From positions 1 through 32,812 of the forward strand of contig CAUGNQ010000021.1 in NCBI GenBank assembly GCA_959600835.1: a DNA stretch of 32,812 bases, given 5' to 3'. Every line of letters starts with the position of its first letter. Position 1 is the stretch's first letter. Position numbers and translations under genes: made by a program. This DNA is from an uncultured Collinsella sp. Lineage in GTDB: Bacteria > Actinomycetota > Coriobacteriia > Coriobacteriales > Coriobacteriaceae. The notes under the pieces are model-generated. The model was not told where the DNA came from. It did no database searches and saw nothing but the letters and a program-made list of their open reading frames with translations. Shown piece by piece: positions 23,193 to 31,018 of this stretch.

Positions 23193-24939
23193 GGTCTAGG
23201 TATCCTCTCACGTCTGCTTCGTAGTCCTCGATAATCTGCGGCCCTGCTGCGCTAAATTCAATTACGGTGTCGCCCACCAGGTCAAAGAGCGCCTCGTTGA
23301 TGGTATCGACGAGCATGTCCTCGCTCTGCTCCGATTGCACTACCGCCGATTCCGCCTGTACTGCGTTGTGCTCGAGCAGAGCGCGGAGATAGGCGTTTGC
23401 GGCGGGCGCGAGTTCGTTTGTGGCGTCAGCGGGCGTAGCAGCTGCGAACGCGGGCGTCGGCGCGAGAAGCGGTGCCACGACACCAAACTGTTCGGTGGAT
23501 ATGGTCGGCTCGTCGGACTCGTCCTGCCCTGCAGCCGCCGCGACCGCCTCGACCATCGCGTCGGCTACGGGCTCGGCTTCCGGTTGCCCTGAGTCCGCTA
23601 CCTCGGCTTCTGCGGACGCGCCGTCCTCGCGTTCCTCGTCAATCAAAAGCGCCTCGCGCGTTTGTGCGGCGGCGCTCCGAATATGCCCCAGCTGACTCAG
23701 ATCGATATCGATCTTGACGGGCTGGTGTGCGGCGTCCCACGAAAGCCATGCCACAATCTCGTCATCGATAATCTTGGCCAGATATTTGGGGACCTTTTCT
23801 TCCTTAAGGGGATGGGCAGGGTCCAGGGCTAGGCGCAGGCGTTGGTCGCAGGCGCGCATCATCTCGCCAAGTTTGCTGCTCTTTTGTCTGCTGCCGTGAA
23901 TCCGCATGCATTCCCAAAAACCGTTTTGGCAACGGTAGATATGGATGGGGTCCAGACGGTATTCGCAGTCCTCGTGGCGCTCGGGCGCAAAGAATACGGC
24001 CGAGGCAAACATGGTGTAGGGCATTGCCGTCTCCTCCCCAAATAAACTTGCCACGATGCCGGTCTTTCGGTGCGTGTCGTAGTAGCGCGCCATGCGGACA
24101 TACACGGCGCACGCCACGTGGCGCAGATCGCGGTGATGGCTGCGGTCGAGCCGCGAGCTACTTAGGTTGTACGTGGAGAGGGCGTTGATGGCGGCCATGA
24201 GTCGCTCCTCGCGCACCTCATCGGGCGGAAGGGGGAGCGTGGGCTCGGAGGTTTTGCGACGCTTAGGGGTCTGGCCGGACGGTGCCGGTACAAGGTCTCG
24301 TGCCGCGCGCCGCAGTTCGATAAGGGCGTTATCGAACATGACGGTTTTAGAGTCGCGAAGCAGCTTGGGGTCGAGCCCGTGGAACACGGCGTAATCTTGC
24401 AGCCACACGCGCGCAAACCGGTCGATGCCGGGCTCGAAGGCGCGATAGACATCCCAAAAAGCCTTGATCTTGTTAAAACCATCGAGTGGATTATCTACGC
24501 CAATGCCGCAGATCAGCTCATAGAGATACAGAAAGGCAAAGGACGTAGACGTTTCCTCGACGGTTCCGCGGCGCACTTGGGCACGCCAGGTAAAGTAGCC
24601 GCGCAGTTGCCGGTCGCTCATGGCGTTGTAGGTGGGAAAGTACGACTTAAAGGTGCCGTTGTAGGGACAGTCGTCCTCAAAGTCGGCCATCAGCAGGCCC
24701 TGGCGGTAAAAAAGCTCGGCTTCCGAAAGCCAGCGGCCCGCACCGCCCTTGGGGTCATCCTGCCAGCGCGATATCTCGCGCATTTTACGGTACTGGTCGG
24801 GGAGGAAATTCTGCATCTGTCGGCCGGTTTTGAGAATCGGCTCGTCTGCGTAGGTTTCGTTTGAGAAGCGGGCGGACTGATGGGTCCGGGCCTCGGCCAT
24901 AATGCGCTCGATGAGCATCTTGATGTCCTGGTCGGCCAC
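23185..24939 (-). CDS. TerB_N/TerB_C-type protein, first gene of the BrxD/helicase unit
   Basis: The 584-residue protein starts at GTG 24939 after GAGGAGG. Residues of about 75-270 read as TerB_N: ELFYRQGLLMADFEDD, SYFPTYNAMSDRQLRGYFTWRAQVRRG and FAFLYLYELICGIG are its hallmarks. A Lys-rich linker (PKRRKTSEP, about 250) and a helical domain with WLSWDAAHQPVKIDID (about 405-420) follow. A long acidic Ala/Glu-rich stretch (about 430-520) and a short C-terminal helical region, probably TerB_C, finish the protein. TerB_N proteins occur in tellurite-resistance-related and DNA-processing loci. Here the gene begins a three-gene operon with a BrxD-like ATPase and an Lhr-like helicase. The extended -10 at 24976-24984 is its likely promoter. 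Molecular role unknown; a sensor or scaffold is my guess. Confidence 0.78.
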   Translation of the reverse strand: MADQDIKMLIERIMAEARTHQSARFSNETYADEPILKTGRQMQNFLPDQYRKMREISRWQDDPKGGAGRWLSEAELFYRQGLLMADFEDDCPYNGTFKSYFPTYNAMSDRQLRGYFTWRAQVRRGTVEETSTSFAFLYLYELICGIGVDNPLDGFNKIKAFWDVYRAFEPGIDRFARVWLQDYAVFHGLDPKLLRDSKTVMFDNALIELRRAARDLVPAPSGQTPKRRKTSEPTLPLPPDEVREERLMAAINALSTYNLSSSRLDRSHHRDLRHVACAVYVRMARYYDTHRKTGIVASLFGEETAMPYTMFASAVFFAPERHEDCEYRLDPIHIYRCQNGFWECMRIHGSRQKSSKLGEMMRACDQRLRLALDPAHPLKEEKVPKYLAKIIDDEIVAWLSWDAAHQPVKIDIDLSQLGHIRSAAAQTREALLIDEEREDGASAEAEVADSGQPEAEPVADAMVEAVAAAAGQDESDEPTISTEQFGVVAPLLAPTPAFAAATPADATNELAPAANAYLRALLEHNAVQAESAVVQSEQSEDMLVDTINEALFDLVGDTVIEFSAAGPQIIEDYEADVRGYLDHE

Positions 24940-24975
24940 CGCTCCTCCTCTCGAACGCAGCTACGGTGACCTCAT

Positions 24976-24984
24976 ATCATAGCA
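24976..24984 (-). promoter_or_regulatory. Candidate promoter (extended -10) of the TerB_N/BrxD/helicase operon
   Basis: On the minus strand TGC followed by TATGAT (24984-24976) is an extended -10 about 37 bases before the GTG start. No convincing -35 is seen, which extended -10 promoters can tolerate. The 87-base gap to DUF554 shows no strong terminator, so read-through from DUF554 is possible. Confidence 0.45.
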
Positions 24985-25026
24985 CAGCATCAAACAGATG
25001 TTCGAGATACCGCTGCGTTGATAGAT

Positions 25027-25743
25027 TTAGAACAGGAGGGCGTATATGACGGCGATGACGACGGAGGGAAGCATATTGGCCGTGTGGAAGGTCTGAGGAC
25101 GGATGAGGTTGACGCCGACGCAGAAGATGAGCATGGAGCCTACGAGCGAAAGGCTGTTGAGGGCTGCTGTGGTCATGATGGGGGAGAGCGCGCCGGCAAA
25201 CAACGTGATCGTCCCCTGGAACACGGCGACGGGCAGGGCCGAGAAGATGCAGCCGCGGCCAAGCGAGGCCGTCATGGTGCAGACGATGATGCAGTCCAGT
25301 GCGCCCTTGAGGGCAAGCGTTGACCAGTCGCCGAGCAGACCGTCCTGGATCGATCCCACAATGGCCATGGCGCCAATGCACACGGTGAGTGAAGTCGAGA
25401 CAAAAGCGTTGGTGAACTCGTTATCGCCCTCACTGCCAGTCTTGCGCTTGAGCCATTCGCCAAGGTTCTCGATGGCGGCTTCCAAGTTGACGGCCTCGCC
25501 GATGAGCGAGCCGAGCGCAAATGAGACGATGAGCATGGTGGTACCGGTGGTCGCTAGCGCCTTTCCATCGATGATGAGCATCTTTTGCATGGTGCCGCCC
25601 AGGCCGATAAACAGGACGCACAGCCCCGATGCTTTCATGAGCGTGTCTTGGATGCGCGGTGTAATGAAGCGGCCGCCCGCTAATCCCAAAAGACCGCCCG
25701 CAACTAAAAGCGCAACGTTGATGATTGTTCCCAAGCCCGGCAT
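25027..25743 (-). CDS. DUF554 family integral membrane protein
   Basis: The 238-residue protein has six to seven hydrophobic segments, glycine-rich helices and the family segments MPGLGTIINVALLVAGGLLG at the start and IGLGGTMQKML near 50. The short ATG at 25743 is supported by CAGGAGGG five bases upstream; a frame extending to 25812 lacks an SD. DUF554 proteins are widespread, and their transport substrate is uncertain. The gene lies alone between the secreted-protein operon and the TerB_N operon, all on the minus strand. Confidence 0.88.
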   Translation of the reverse strand: MPGLGTIINVALLVAGGLLGLAGGRFITPRIQDTLMKASGLCVLFIGLGGTMQKMLIIDGKALATTGTTMLIVSFALGSLIGEAVNLEAAIENLGEWLKRKTGSEGDNEFTNAFVSTSLTVCIGAMAIVGSIQDGLLGDWSTLALKGALDCIIVCTMTASLGRGCIFSALPVAVFQGTITLFAGALSPIMTTAALNSLSLVGSMLIFCVGVNLIRPQTFHTANMLPSVVIAVIYALLF

Positions 25744-25812
25744 GAGCCCTCCTGTATTGATGCCAACGTGGCAATCGTAGCAGAACGAAATGCGAGGCAC
25801 ATCGCGACTCAT

Positions 25813-25838
25813 CTAATACGTTATATAAGTGGTATTAG
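25813..25838 (-). promoter_or_regulatory. Palindrome upstream of DUF554
   Basis: CTAATAC (25813-25819) and GTATTAG (25832-25838) form a perfect seven-base inverted repeat around an AT-rich 12-base centre containing TATATAA, a possible -10. A second near-palindrome, AATGATGCGCAGCATT, follows at 25840-25855. Together they suggest an operator region for DUF554, or the 3' end of the secreted operon. Confidence 0.4.
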
Positions 25839-25861
25839 GAATGATGCGCAGCATTTAAGCC

Positions 25862-27292
25862 TCAGGTGGTTGTCGGGACATAGGGGTAGTAGTCAAAGCG
25901 CAGTGTCATAAGCCGCTGCGGGGATTCAATAGCCGCGGCGATGATATTGGCATCGCGGGCACGATCAAACCCTTCGAGTTCGATCTGATACGAGACGTCT
26001 TGCATAATGTCCAGACGTCGCCAGGCTAGAAGTGTGTCGCCATCGAATTCCAAGGTCTTGCCTCCGTCTGGGGCAACGGCGTATAGACGCAGTTTAGCGG
26101 TGGTTGCAGGGTCGACAACCGTGACCTTTTTAATTTCGTTTCGAGTATTCTTGGCGCCCAACAAGGTGAGCAGTGTTGGGGCCACGACCTCGCCCGATGG
26201 CAAAAAGACGACTTCGATGGATTCGGGAAATGCGATGATGGCCGACTTGCGGACGGGCTGATTGGCGGCGGCAACTTCGATGTTTGCAGCATCGATGACC
26301 TCTGTGTGGTCGAGGGCGGCAAGCACGCAGCAGTTACCTTCATCGATCTCCTGAGGATCAGCAAGCCCCAGACTGTCCGCGAGCTCGGGATCGTTTGGAC
26401 CGGTAGCGGGCTCATTCGGTGCTTCGAAAGAAGCTGGGACGCTGTTTGTCGGCGACGGCGTGTCGCCCGCACCTGCTTCTTTGTCCGTGCTCTCTTCTTG
26501 TATGGTTGCGTTGATGGGTTCGTCGTTTGAGGGGAGCGTCTTGGCGTCAAGCGCGGAGGGGACAATCCCGACGGCTCCGGATCCGTTCCACTCCATCTCG
26601 AGAAGCGCCGGGTCGGCAAGAATGCGTTGCCTGCCTAGCGTGTGGGTATCGATCGCAATAGGGCCTGCCTCCGTCCCGCGCGTAAGGCTGAGCGATCCGG
26701 CTGGCTTCTCGAAATGAATGTCTGTGTCTTCGGTGCTGGCGGCGTAGAACAGCAGGGATGCTTCTCCCGCCGCGATGGCATCGGTGCCCGCCTTGGTCAG
26801 CCGCAGCGATGCCGTGAATGAGAGGGTGGGCTGCACATCGTCTGCATTCGCGGCGGCGCAGCCCAGACATATACCGCCTCCTTTCTCGAAAAACGCACCG
26901 TCGAAGGCGACCTTCGCTCCGTTCGCCGAGTCATCGACCGAAGCGATATCGATGCGCAACCCCAAATCGCACGGATCGCCATCTGCATCGAGCACAATCG
27001 AGCGCCACGTGCAGACGGCGCACCCCGCCTGGGAGCCGTTTGCCTTGTTCGAACGATTGATATCCACGACTATCGAGCCGTCCGTATTACGACGAAGGCA
27101 TCCCGAGGTTGAGATTGCGGCCTGTGCGATCGAAAAACGCTTGCACGCAATGGCGCTCGACGGATTTGGTGCGGAGCTTAGGGCTGCTGGTAAGGAATCT
27201 GCCATGACGGGAGTCGCCCAAGCGGCGACAGGCGTTCCGGTTGCGAGCGCGCCGCAGAGTGCGACGACGGGCAAAAGGTTCTTCGATGCCAT
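25862..27292 (-). CDS. Large secreted cysteine-rich protein of the five-gene surface operon
   Basis: The 476-residue protein begins with a signal peptide (MASKNLLPVVALCGALATG, cleavage likely after AWA or VMA near 25-32). The mature part has about eight cysteines in pairs, including AGCAVCTW, GGICLGCAAAN and GNCCVLAAL, which suggests disulfides outside the cell. Two beta-rich regions (about 50-240 and 310-476) flank a Pro/Ser/Thr/Glu-rich linker (about 250-310). It has no LPxTG motif or C-terminal membrane segment, so it is either released or held by a partner. AAGGAG lies six bases before the ATG, 18 bases after the previous stop. It is last in the five-gene operon. I do not recognise a family. 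Confidence 0.8.
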   Translation of the reverse strand: MASKNLLPVVALCGALATGTPVAAWATPVMADSLPAALSSAPNPSSAIACKRFSIAQAAISTSGCLRRNTDGSIVVDINRSNKANGSQAGCAVCTWRSIVLDADGDPCDLGLRIDIASVDDSANGAKVAFDGAFFEKGGGICLGCAAANADDVQPTLSFTASLRLTKAGTDAIAAGEASLLFYAASTEDTDIHFEKPAGSLSLTRGTEAGPIAIDTHTLGRQRILADPALLEMEWNGSGAVGIVPSALDAKTLPSNDEPINATIQEESTDKEAGAGDTPSPTNSVPASFEAPNEPATGPNDPELADSLGLADPQEIDEGNCCVLAALDHTEVIDAANIEVAAANQPVRKSAIIAFPESIEVVFLPSGEVVAPTLLTLLGAKNTRNEIKKVTVVDPATTAKLRLYAVAPDGGKTLEFDGDTLLAWRRLDIMQDVSYQIELEGFDRARDANIIAAAIESPQRLMTLRFDYYPYVPTTT

Positions 27293-27310
27293 GGGGTCTC
27301 CTTAGCTAAT

Positions 27311-27592
27311 TTAGTGCGGCCTGTCCGTGTTTCGTTTCTGGCTGCGTTTGATGTGCAGACCGAGGCCGGCGGTTCCCGCGCCTGCTGCCGTGGCGCCTGC
27401 TGCCAAGAGCCATCGTCTGTCGTCTGTCTGTGCCAACGGTTCCTTGCAGTTGCCGCGGTCGAGCTCCGAGAGGTCGACCGTCACTTGCGTGGCGGCCTGC
27501 GCCTGTTCTTGCTGGGCAAAGGCCATGGCTGGCCCAAACGCTAGGATACTGACGGCGGCGGCCAGGGCGACGGCCTTATGCCGTGTGCGCAC
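27311..27592 (-). CDS. Small signal-peptide protein with C-terminal membrane anchor
   Basis: I choose the GTG at 27592, which overlaps the end of the preceding gene by 17 bases; a TTG start at 27622 is possible but less natural. The 93-residue product has a signal peptide (VRTRHKAVALAAAVSILAFGP, cleavage after AFA). A short exposed segment (about 28-62) with one cysteine follows, then a hydrophobic stretch (WLLAAGATAAGAGTAGLGLHI, about 62-82) and a basic tail KRSQKRNTDRPH. This resembles a small type I membrane protein or anchor. It may tether the operon's secreted products. The family is unrecognised. Confidence 0.65.
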   Translation of the reverse strand: MRTRHKAVALAAAVSILAFGPAMAFAQQEQAQAATQVTVDLSELDRGNCKEPLAQTDDRRWLLAAGATAAGAGTAGLGLHIKRSQKRNTDRPH

Positions 27593-28175
27593 CGGGCTCG
27601 ACCGTCCAGGTGATCGTTGCAACCTGATCGCCTTCGCCGGTTACGCGGAAGATGTCGCGCGTGACGCGGGCGACGTTTCCGCTTGTCTTGAGCTTAATTA
27701 TGTCCGTGCCGCCGGCAATGCCCTGGTAGCCCATGTCGAAGGCTGCATTCTTGGAAAGATCGAGGCCCGTCTCCTGCATTGCGGCGCTGGCGTTCTGGAG
27801 TGCACCGTCGGGGCCGACCTTAAAGTCGATGGAATTCTGCGCGGTTCCGGCCTTGGCGTCGGCGGCAATGGTCCAGGTGTTCATGGCGTCGATCTTCATG
27901 TTGGTGACATGGATGCCGTAGGCCGAATGATTGTCGATGGTGGTCGCGTCTTCTGAGGGGCCCTGAAGCGTGCCGTCGGCCTTGGCGACGAAGGGAATAA
28001 CCGTCGGAACTTTGAACTCTACGTTGTCGATCTCGGTCCTGACCATTACTTTCGTGGTTCCAACGCGCCCGGCTGCCAGAGCTGGCGTCGGGGCGGCGCC
28101 CATTGCGAGCGCGAGCGCGAGCCCTGCGCCCACGACGAGCGCTCTGGCTCCGTTCATGTTCCTGGTGATGTCCAT
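27576..28175 (-). CDS. Secreted beta-rich protein, candidate surface subunit
   Basis: The 199-residue protein has a clear signal peptide (residues 1 to about 35, cleavage near ALA-AG). The mature domain has no cysteine and reads as beta-sandwich: VEFKVPTVIPFVAKADG, IDNHSAYGIHVTNMKI, and WTIAADA. A VPTxIPF strand, then DG, then INHS, recalls secreted fibre, WxL or TasA-like proteins of Gram-positive bacteria; I infer this from pattern alone. AAAGGAA precedes ATG 28175. It is third in the operon, after the membrane-anchored protein, and may be the major exported product. Confidence 0.75.
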   Translation of the reverse strand: MDITRNMNGARALVVGAGLALALAMGAAPTPALAAGRVGTTKVMVRTEIDNVEFKVPTVIPFVAKADGTLQGPSEDATTIDNHSAYGIHVTNMKIDAMNTWTIAADAKAGTAQNSIDFKVGPDGALQNASAAMQETGLDLSKNAAFDMGYQGIAGGTDIIKLKTSGNVARVTRDIFRVTGEGDQVATITWTVEPGAHTA

Positions 28176-28265
28176 GGCCGTTCCTTTCTATTCGCCGCGG
28201 GCCGTCCCCGCGATGATTGGACGAATGCTGGTGAATTGCGTGCGGTGCCGCGTCGGCCGAAAAAG

Positions 28266-28775
28266 CTAGTTCTCGGCTTGCTCAACCCGTACCTTGACAC
28301 GTGTCGGATTGCCGTGGCTGTCGAGGGTCTTGGCATCGAGTGCCTGGATCTCGATGTATGCCTCGCCTTCTTTGATGTCGCCGGCGGGGCACGTCTCGAT
28401 TGTCTTGCCGGTCTCGACCACACCGGATTCGTACATGGTCTCGTCGTTTTGGATGACGCGGAATCGCTGGGGAAATTTATTGTCTTGGACGTTTTGCACG
28501 TTGACGCGCAGCTTGCCGTCCTCCTGTAGCTGAGCGACCGGCGCGACCGAAATCGTCATCATGTTGTCGCGGACGATGGCATCGAGCTCATCTTGGATTT
28601 CTTGTCGCGATTTGCCCTCTGCCGTCGTGACTGAGGCGCCCGCTTCGGGCACGGGCTGCGACTGCCAGGCGTATAGCCCTACGGCGATGAGGGCGCAGAC
28701 GATAGCCAGGCAGACAACGACGAGTTTCTTGCGACGCCCCAGTCCTGCGAGGCGGGGCGGCTTCTTCGCACTCAT
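28266..28775 (-). CDS. Membrane-anchored extracellular protein of the surface operon
   Basis: The 169-residue protein has a basic N-terminus (KKPPRLAGLGRRKK) and one membrane helix (about 18-38). An extracellular domain follows with a helical start (EIQDELDAIVRDNMM) and a beta region (ISVAPVAQL, LRVNVQNVQDNKFPQRFRVI, YESGVVETGKTIE). Small anchored proteins of this kind sit beside secreted pilin-like genes in other gut Gram-positives; I recall this from general knowledge and have not checked it. Its ATG overlaps the previous gene's stop by four bases (ATGA), showing coupling. Function unknown. Confidence 0.75.
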   Translation of the reverse strand: MSAKKPPRLAGLGRRKKLVVVCLAIVCALIAVGLYAWQSQPVPEAGASVTTAEGKSRQEIQDELDAIVRDNMMTISVAPVAQLQEDGKLRVNVQNVQDNKFPQRFRVIQNDETMYESGVVETGKTIETCPAGDIKEGEAYIEIQALDAKTLDSHGNPTRVKVRVEQAEN

Positions 28776-29068
28776 GCGGCGTCCTTGGTGGTGTAGACAC
28801 GTGCGAACGTGGACGGGTCCGCTCCAAAGAGCATGTGAAGCATCAGGCGGCGCGAGTAGATGAGCTCGTCAAAGTCGTGAGGGAGCTCGATATCGTGGAT
28901 ACGCGCGATGTGGTGGGCGAGCGCCGAGAACGACTCGGGGTCGCAGATAACATCGGTGGTGACGTGGTAGACCGCCGTATCGGGGAACGCCTCTTCGTCG
29001 AAAGGCAGGAGATAGGGATCGTCGTCGACCTCGATGGCGACGCCGTACTGGGGCCAGTAATATGCCAT
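28772..29068 (-). CDS. Small cytosolic protein, first gene of the surface operon
   Basis: The 98-residue acidic protein has no signal or membrane segment. It reads MAYYWPQYGVAIEVDDDPYLLPFDEEAFPD, followed by a C-terminal helical part (FSALAHHIARIHDIELPHDFDELIYSRR, split here by notation only). The VAIEVDDDP phrase resembles segments in DUF559-type or endonuclease-like proteins, but key nuclease residues are absent, so I make no functional claim. GGGAGG precedes ATG 29068, and its stop overlaps the next start. It may be a cytosolic partner or regulator of the secreted proteins. Confidence 0.7.
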   Translation of the reverse strand: MAYYWPQYGVAIEVDDDPYLLPFDEEAFPDTAVYHVTTDVICDPESFSALAHHIARIHDIELPHDFDELIYSRRLMLHMLFGADPSTFARVYTTKDAA

Positions 29069-29089
29069 GGGAACCTCCCTGCTTCTGGG

Positions 29090-29113
29090 GCCAAAACTTC
29101 TATCGGTTTTGGC
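29090..29113. promoter_or_regulatory. Palindrome GCCAAAAC-N8-GTTTTGGC
   Basis: GCCAAAAC (29090-29097) and GTTTTGGC (29106-29113) are a perfect eight-base inverted repeat with eight-base spacing. It is 22 bases upstream of the first gene of the surface operon, in its presumed 5' leader. It could be a repressor operator or a leader hairpin. Confidence 0.5.
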
Positions 29114-29141
29114 TGTCGACGCCGACCGTATCAGCCGCTAC

Positions 29142-29178
29142 TTGACCAATTTCTGACCAAATGCTTGACGGATTGACA
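29142..29178. promoter_or_regulatory. Repeated TTGAC direct repeats between divergent operons
   Basis: TTGACCAA (29142-29149) and CTGACCAA (29153-29160) start 11 bases apart, and further TTGACG (29165) and TTGACA (29173) copies follow. Helical phasing of the first two fits a regulator binding one face of DNA. A weak promoter for the dehydrogenase operon is also possible (TTGCAC 29305-29310, TTATGG 29329-29334). The remainder of 29179-29414 shows nothing else I can name. Confidence 0.4.
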
Positions 29179-29414
29179 TCTCCGCAGGTAAAAGGTGGAA
29201 AAAATTACTTCAACTTTTTTCGAGCGACAATCGAGCGGTCGGCGACGGCGGGGCGATATGTGTCAAAAGCATCGTCTGCCGAGGAAGCCTTGCCGTTCGC
29301 CGAATTGCACAAACGTAAAAATCGCCAATTATGGAGACGGTCTCGAACACGTCGACGAAACGATGCGGTAACATCTCCCTGCAAACACTGTGGTTAGCTA
29401 AAGGGGGAGTTCGC

Positions 29415-31016
29415 GTGTCTGCAACCATTAAACCCTTCACCGATGAGTTCGAAGAGTATGGCCGCGATGAATCTCGTGCATCGGGCGAAGCATCGAGCAT
29501 CTCGTTTCCGACAACGGAAGACGAGGTCCGTGCCATTTTGGAAACGCTCCATGCCGAGCGTGTCCCGGTAACGGTTCAGGGCGCCCGAACCGGCCTTGCC
29601 GCCGGTGCCGTGCCCCACGGTGGGCATATCCTCAATACTTCCCGTATGAATCGCTACTTGGGCCTTCGCCGCGATGAACAAGGCCAATTTCTGCTGCGCG
29701 TGGAGCCGGGCGTTGTGCTCTCGGAGCTGCGTAGGCAGCTGAGCAAGAAGGTACTGCCGACCGCTGGTTGGGACCAGGCATCGCTTGAGGCCTACGAGGA
29801 GTTCCAAGAGTCCCCCGAGCAGTTCTTTCCCACCGATCCCACCGAGGCATCTGCCTGTCTGGGCGGCATGGCGGCATGCAACGCCTCCGGCGCCCGCAGC
29901 TACGCTTACGGTCCCATGCGCCCGCATATCACGGGACTCCACGTCGCGCTGGCTGATGGCGATTTGCTTGAGCTTCAGCGCGGCGAGGCTTTTGCCCAGG
30001 GCCGACACCTGTCGCTCGTGACGGCAGCGGGCCGTACACTCGAGCTCGATCTTCCTGACTACACCATGCCCAAGACCAAAAATGCCTCGGGTTATTTTGT
30101 TGCGGACGATATGGACGCCATCGATCTTTTTATCGGTGCGTGCGGCACGCTCGGCGTCATTACCGAGCTCGAGATCGCCCTGCAGGCGGCACCTTCGGTC
30201 GTATGGGGTGTGAGTTGCTTTTTCGATAGCGAAGACAAGGCGGTGTCCTTTACCGATTCCGTGCGTCCCGTGCTGTCCCATGCCGCCGCTATTGAGTATT
30301 TCGATGCTGGCGCCCTGGATATCCTGCGTCGCCAGTGCGAGCAGTCGACAGTGTTTGCCTCGCTGCCGGCGCTCGACGACGAGGCAAAGGTCTGTGTCTA
30401 CGTGGAGCTCGACTGCGATGACAAGGCGCAGGCGACCGAGGAGCTGTACCACCTGGGATGGGTGCTGGAGTTTGCGGGCGGCCGCGACGATGCGACATGG
30501 GTCGCCCGCACCGAAGTCGATCGCGAGTGCCAGCGGTTCTTCCGCCACGCGGTGCCCGAGAGCGTCAACATGCTCATTGACGAGCGTCGCCGCACCGACC
30601 CCACCATTACCAAGCTGGGATCGGATATGTCGGTGCCCAATGCACGCCTTGCCGATGTCGTGGCCCTCTATCGCCGCACGCTGGCCGAAAGCGGGCTTGA
30701 GTCTGCTGCCTGGGGACACATCGGGAACAACCATCTGCATGTGAACATCCTGCCGCGCGATGCGCAAGACTACCGTCGTGGTGGAGAGCTCTTTGCCCAG
30801 TGGGCTTCCGAGGTCACGGCCATGGGCGGTGCCGTTTCTGCCGAACACGGCGTCGGCAAGATCAAGGCGGGCTTCTTGGAGACGATGTACGGCCACGAGG
30901 CCATGGTCGAGTCGGCGCGTCTCAAACTCCAGCTCGATCCTGCCGGCCAGCTGGGTCGCGGCAACCTGTTTACGGAGAAGCTCTTGGATGAACTCGTCCA
31001 GAAAGGGGGCGCGTGA
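29415..31016 (+). CDS. FAD-linked 2-hydroxyacid (probable lactate) dehydrogenase of an Etf complex
   Basis: The 533-residue protein starts at GTG 29415 after GGGGGAG. It has the FAD-binding PCMH domain (about 25-225: TVQGARTGLAAGAVPHGG, then DPTEASACLGGMAACNASG). The FAD-oxidase C domain carries histidines in WGHIGNNHLHVNI (near 430) and AEHGVGKIKAGF near 475. This is the GlcD/D-lactate dehydrogenase family. EtfB and a ferredoxin-fused EtfA follow at once, matching the lactate dehydrogenase-Etf complex of Acetobacterium woodii. That complex drives endergonic lactate oxidation with NAD+ by confurcation using reduced ferredoxin. The substrate, lactate or another 2-hydroxyacid, is inferred. Confidence 0.88.
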   Translation: MSATIKPFTDEFEEYGRDESRASGEASSISFPTTEDEVRAILETLHAERVPVTVQGARTGLAAGAVPHGGHILNTSRMNRYLGLRRDEQGQFLLRVEPGVVLSELRRQLSKKVLPTAGWDQASLEAYEEFQESPEQFFPTDPTEASACLGGMAACNASGARSYAYGPMRPHITGLHVALADGDLLELQRGEAFAQGRHLSLVTAAGRTLELDLPDYTMPKTKNASGYFVADDMDAIDLFIGACGTLGVITELEIALQAAPSVVWGVSCFFDSEDKAVSFTDSVRPVLSHAAAIEYFDAGALDILRRQCEQSTVFASLPALDDEAKVCVYVELDCDDKAQATEELYHLGWVLEFAGGRDDATWVARTEVDRECQRFFRHAVPESVNMLIDERRRTDPTITKLGSDMSVPNARLADVVALYRRTLAESGLESAAWGHIGNNHLHVNILPRDAQDYRRGGELFAQWASEVTAMGGAVSAEHGVGKIKAGFLETMYGHEAMVESARLKLQLDPAGQLGRGNLFTEKLLDELVQKGGA

Positions 31017-31018
31017 AG

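Noticed and set aside
19327..24939. Complete BREX system
   Set aside because: Only BrxD-like and helicase components are seen; no brxA, brxB, brxC, pglX or pglZ gene is present in the window.
29394..30896. Long minus-strand frame opposite the lactate dehydrogenase-like gene
   Set aside because: Shadow of the real plus-strand gene, without a recognisable protein pattern.
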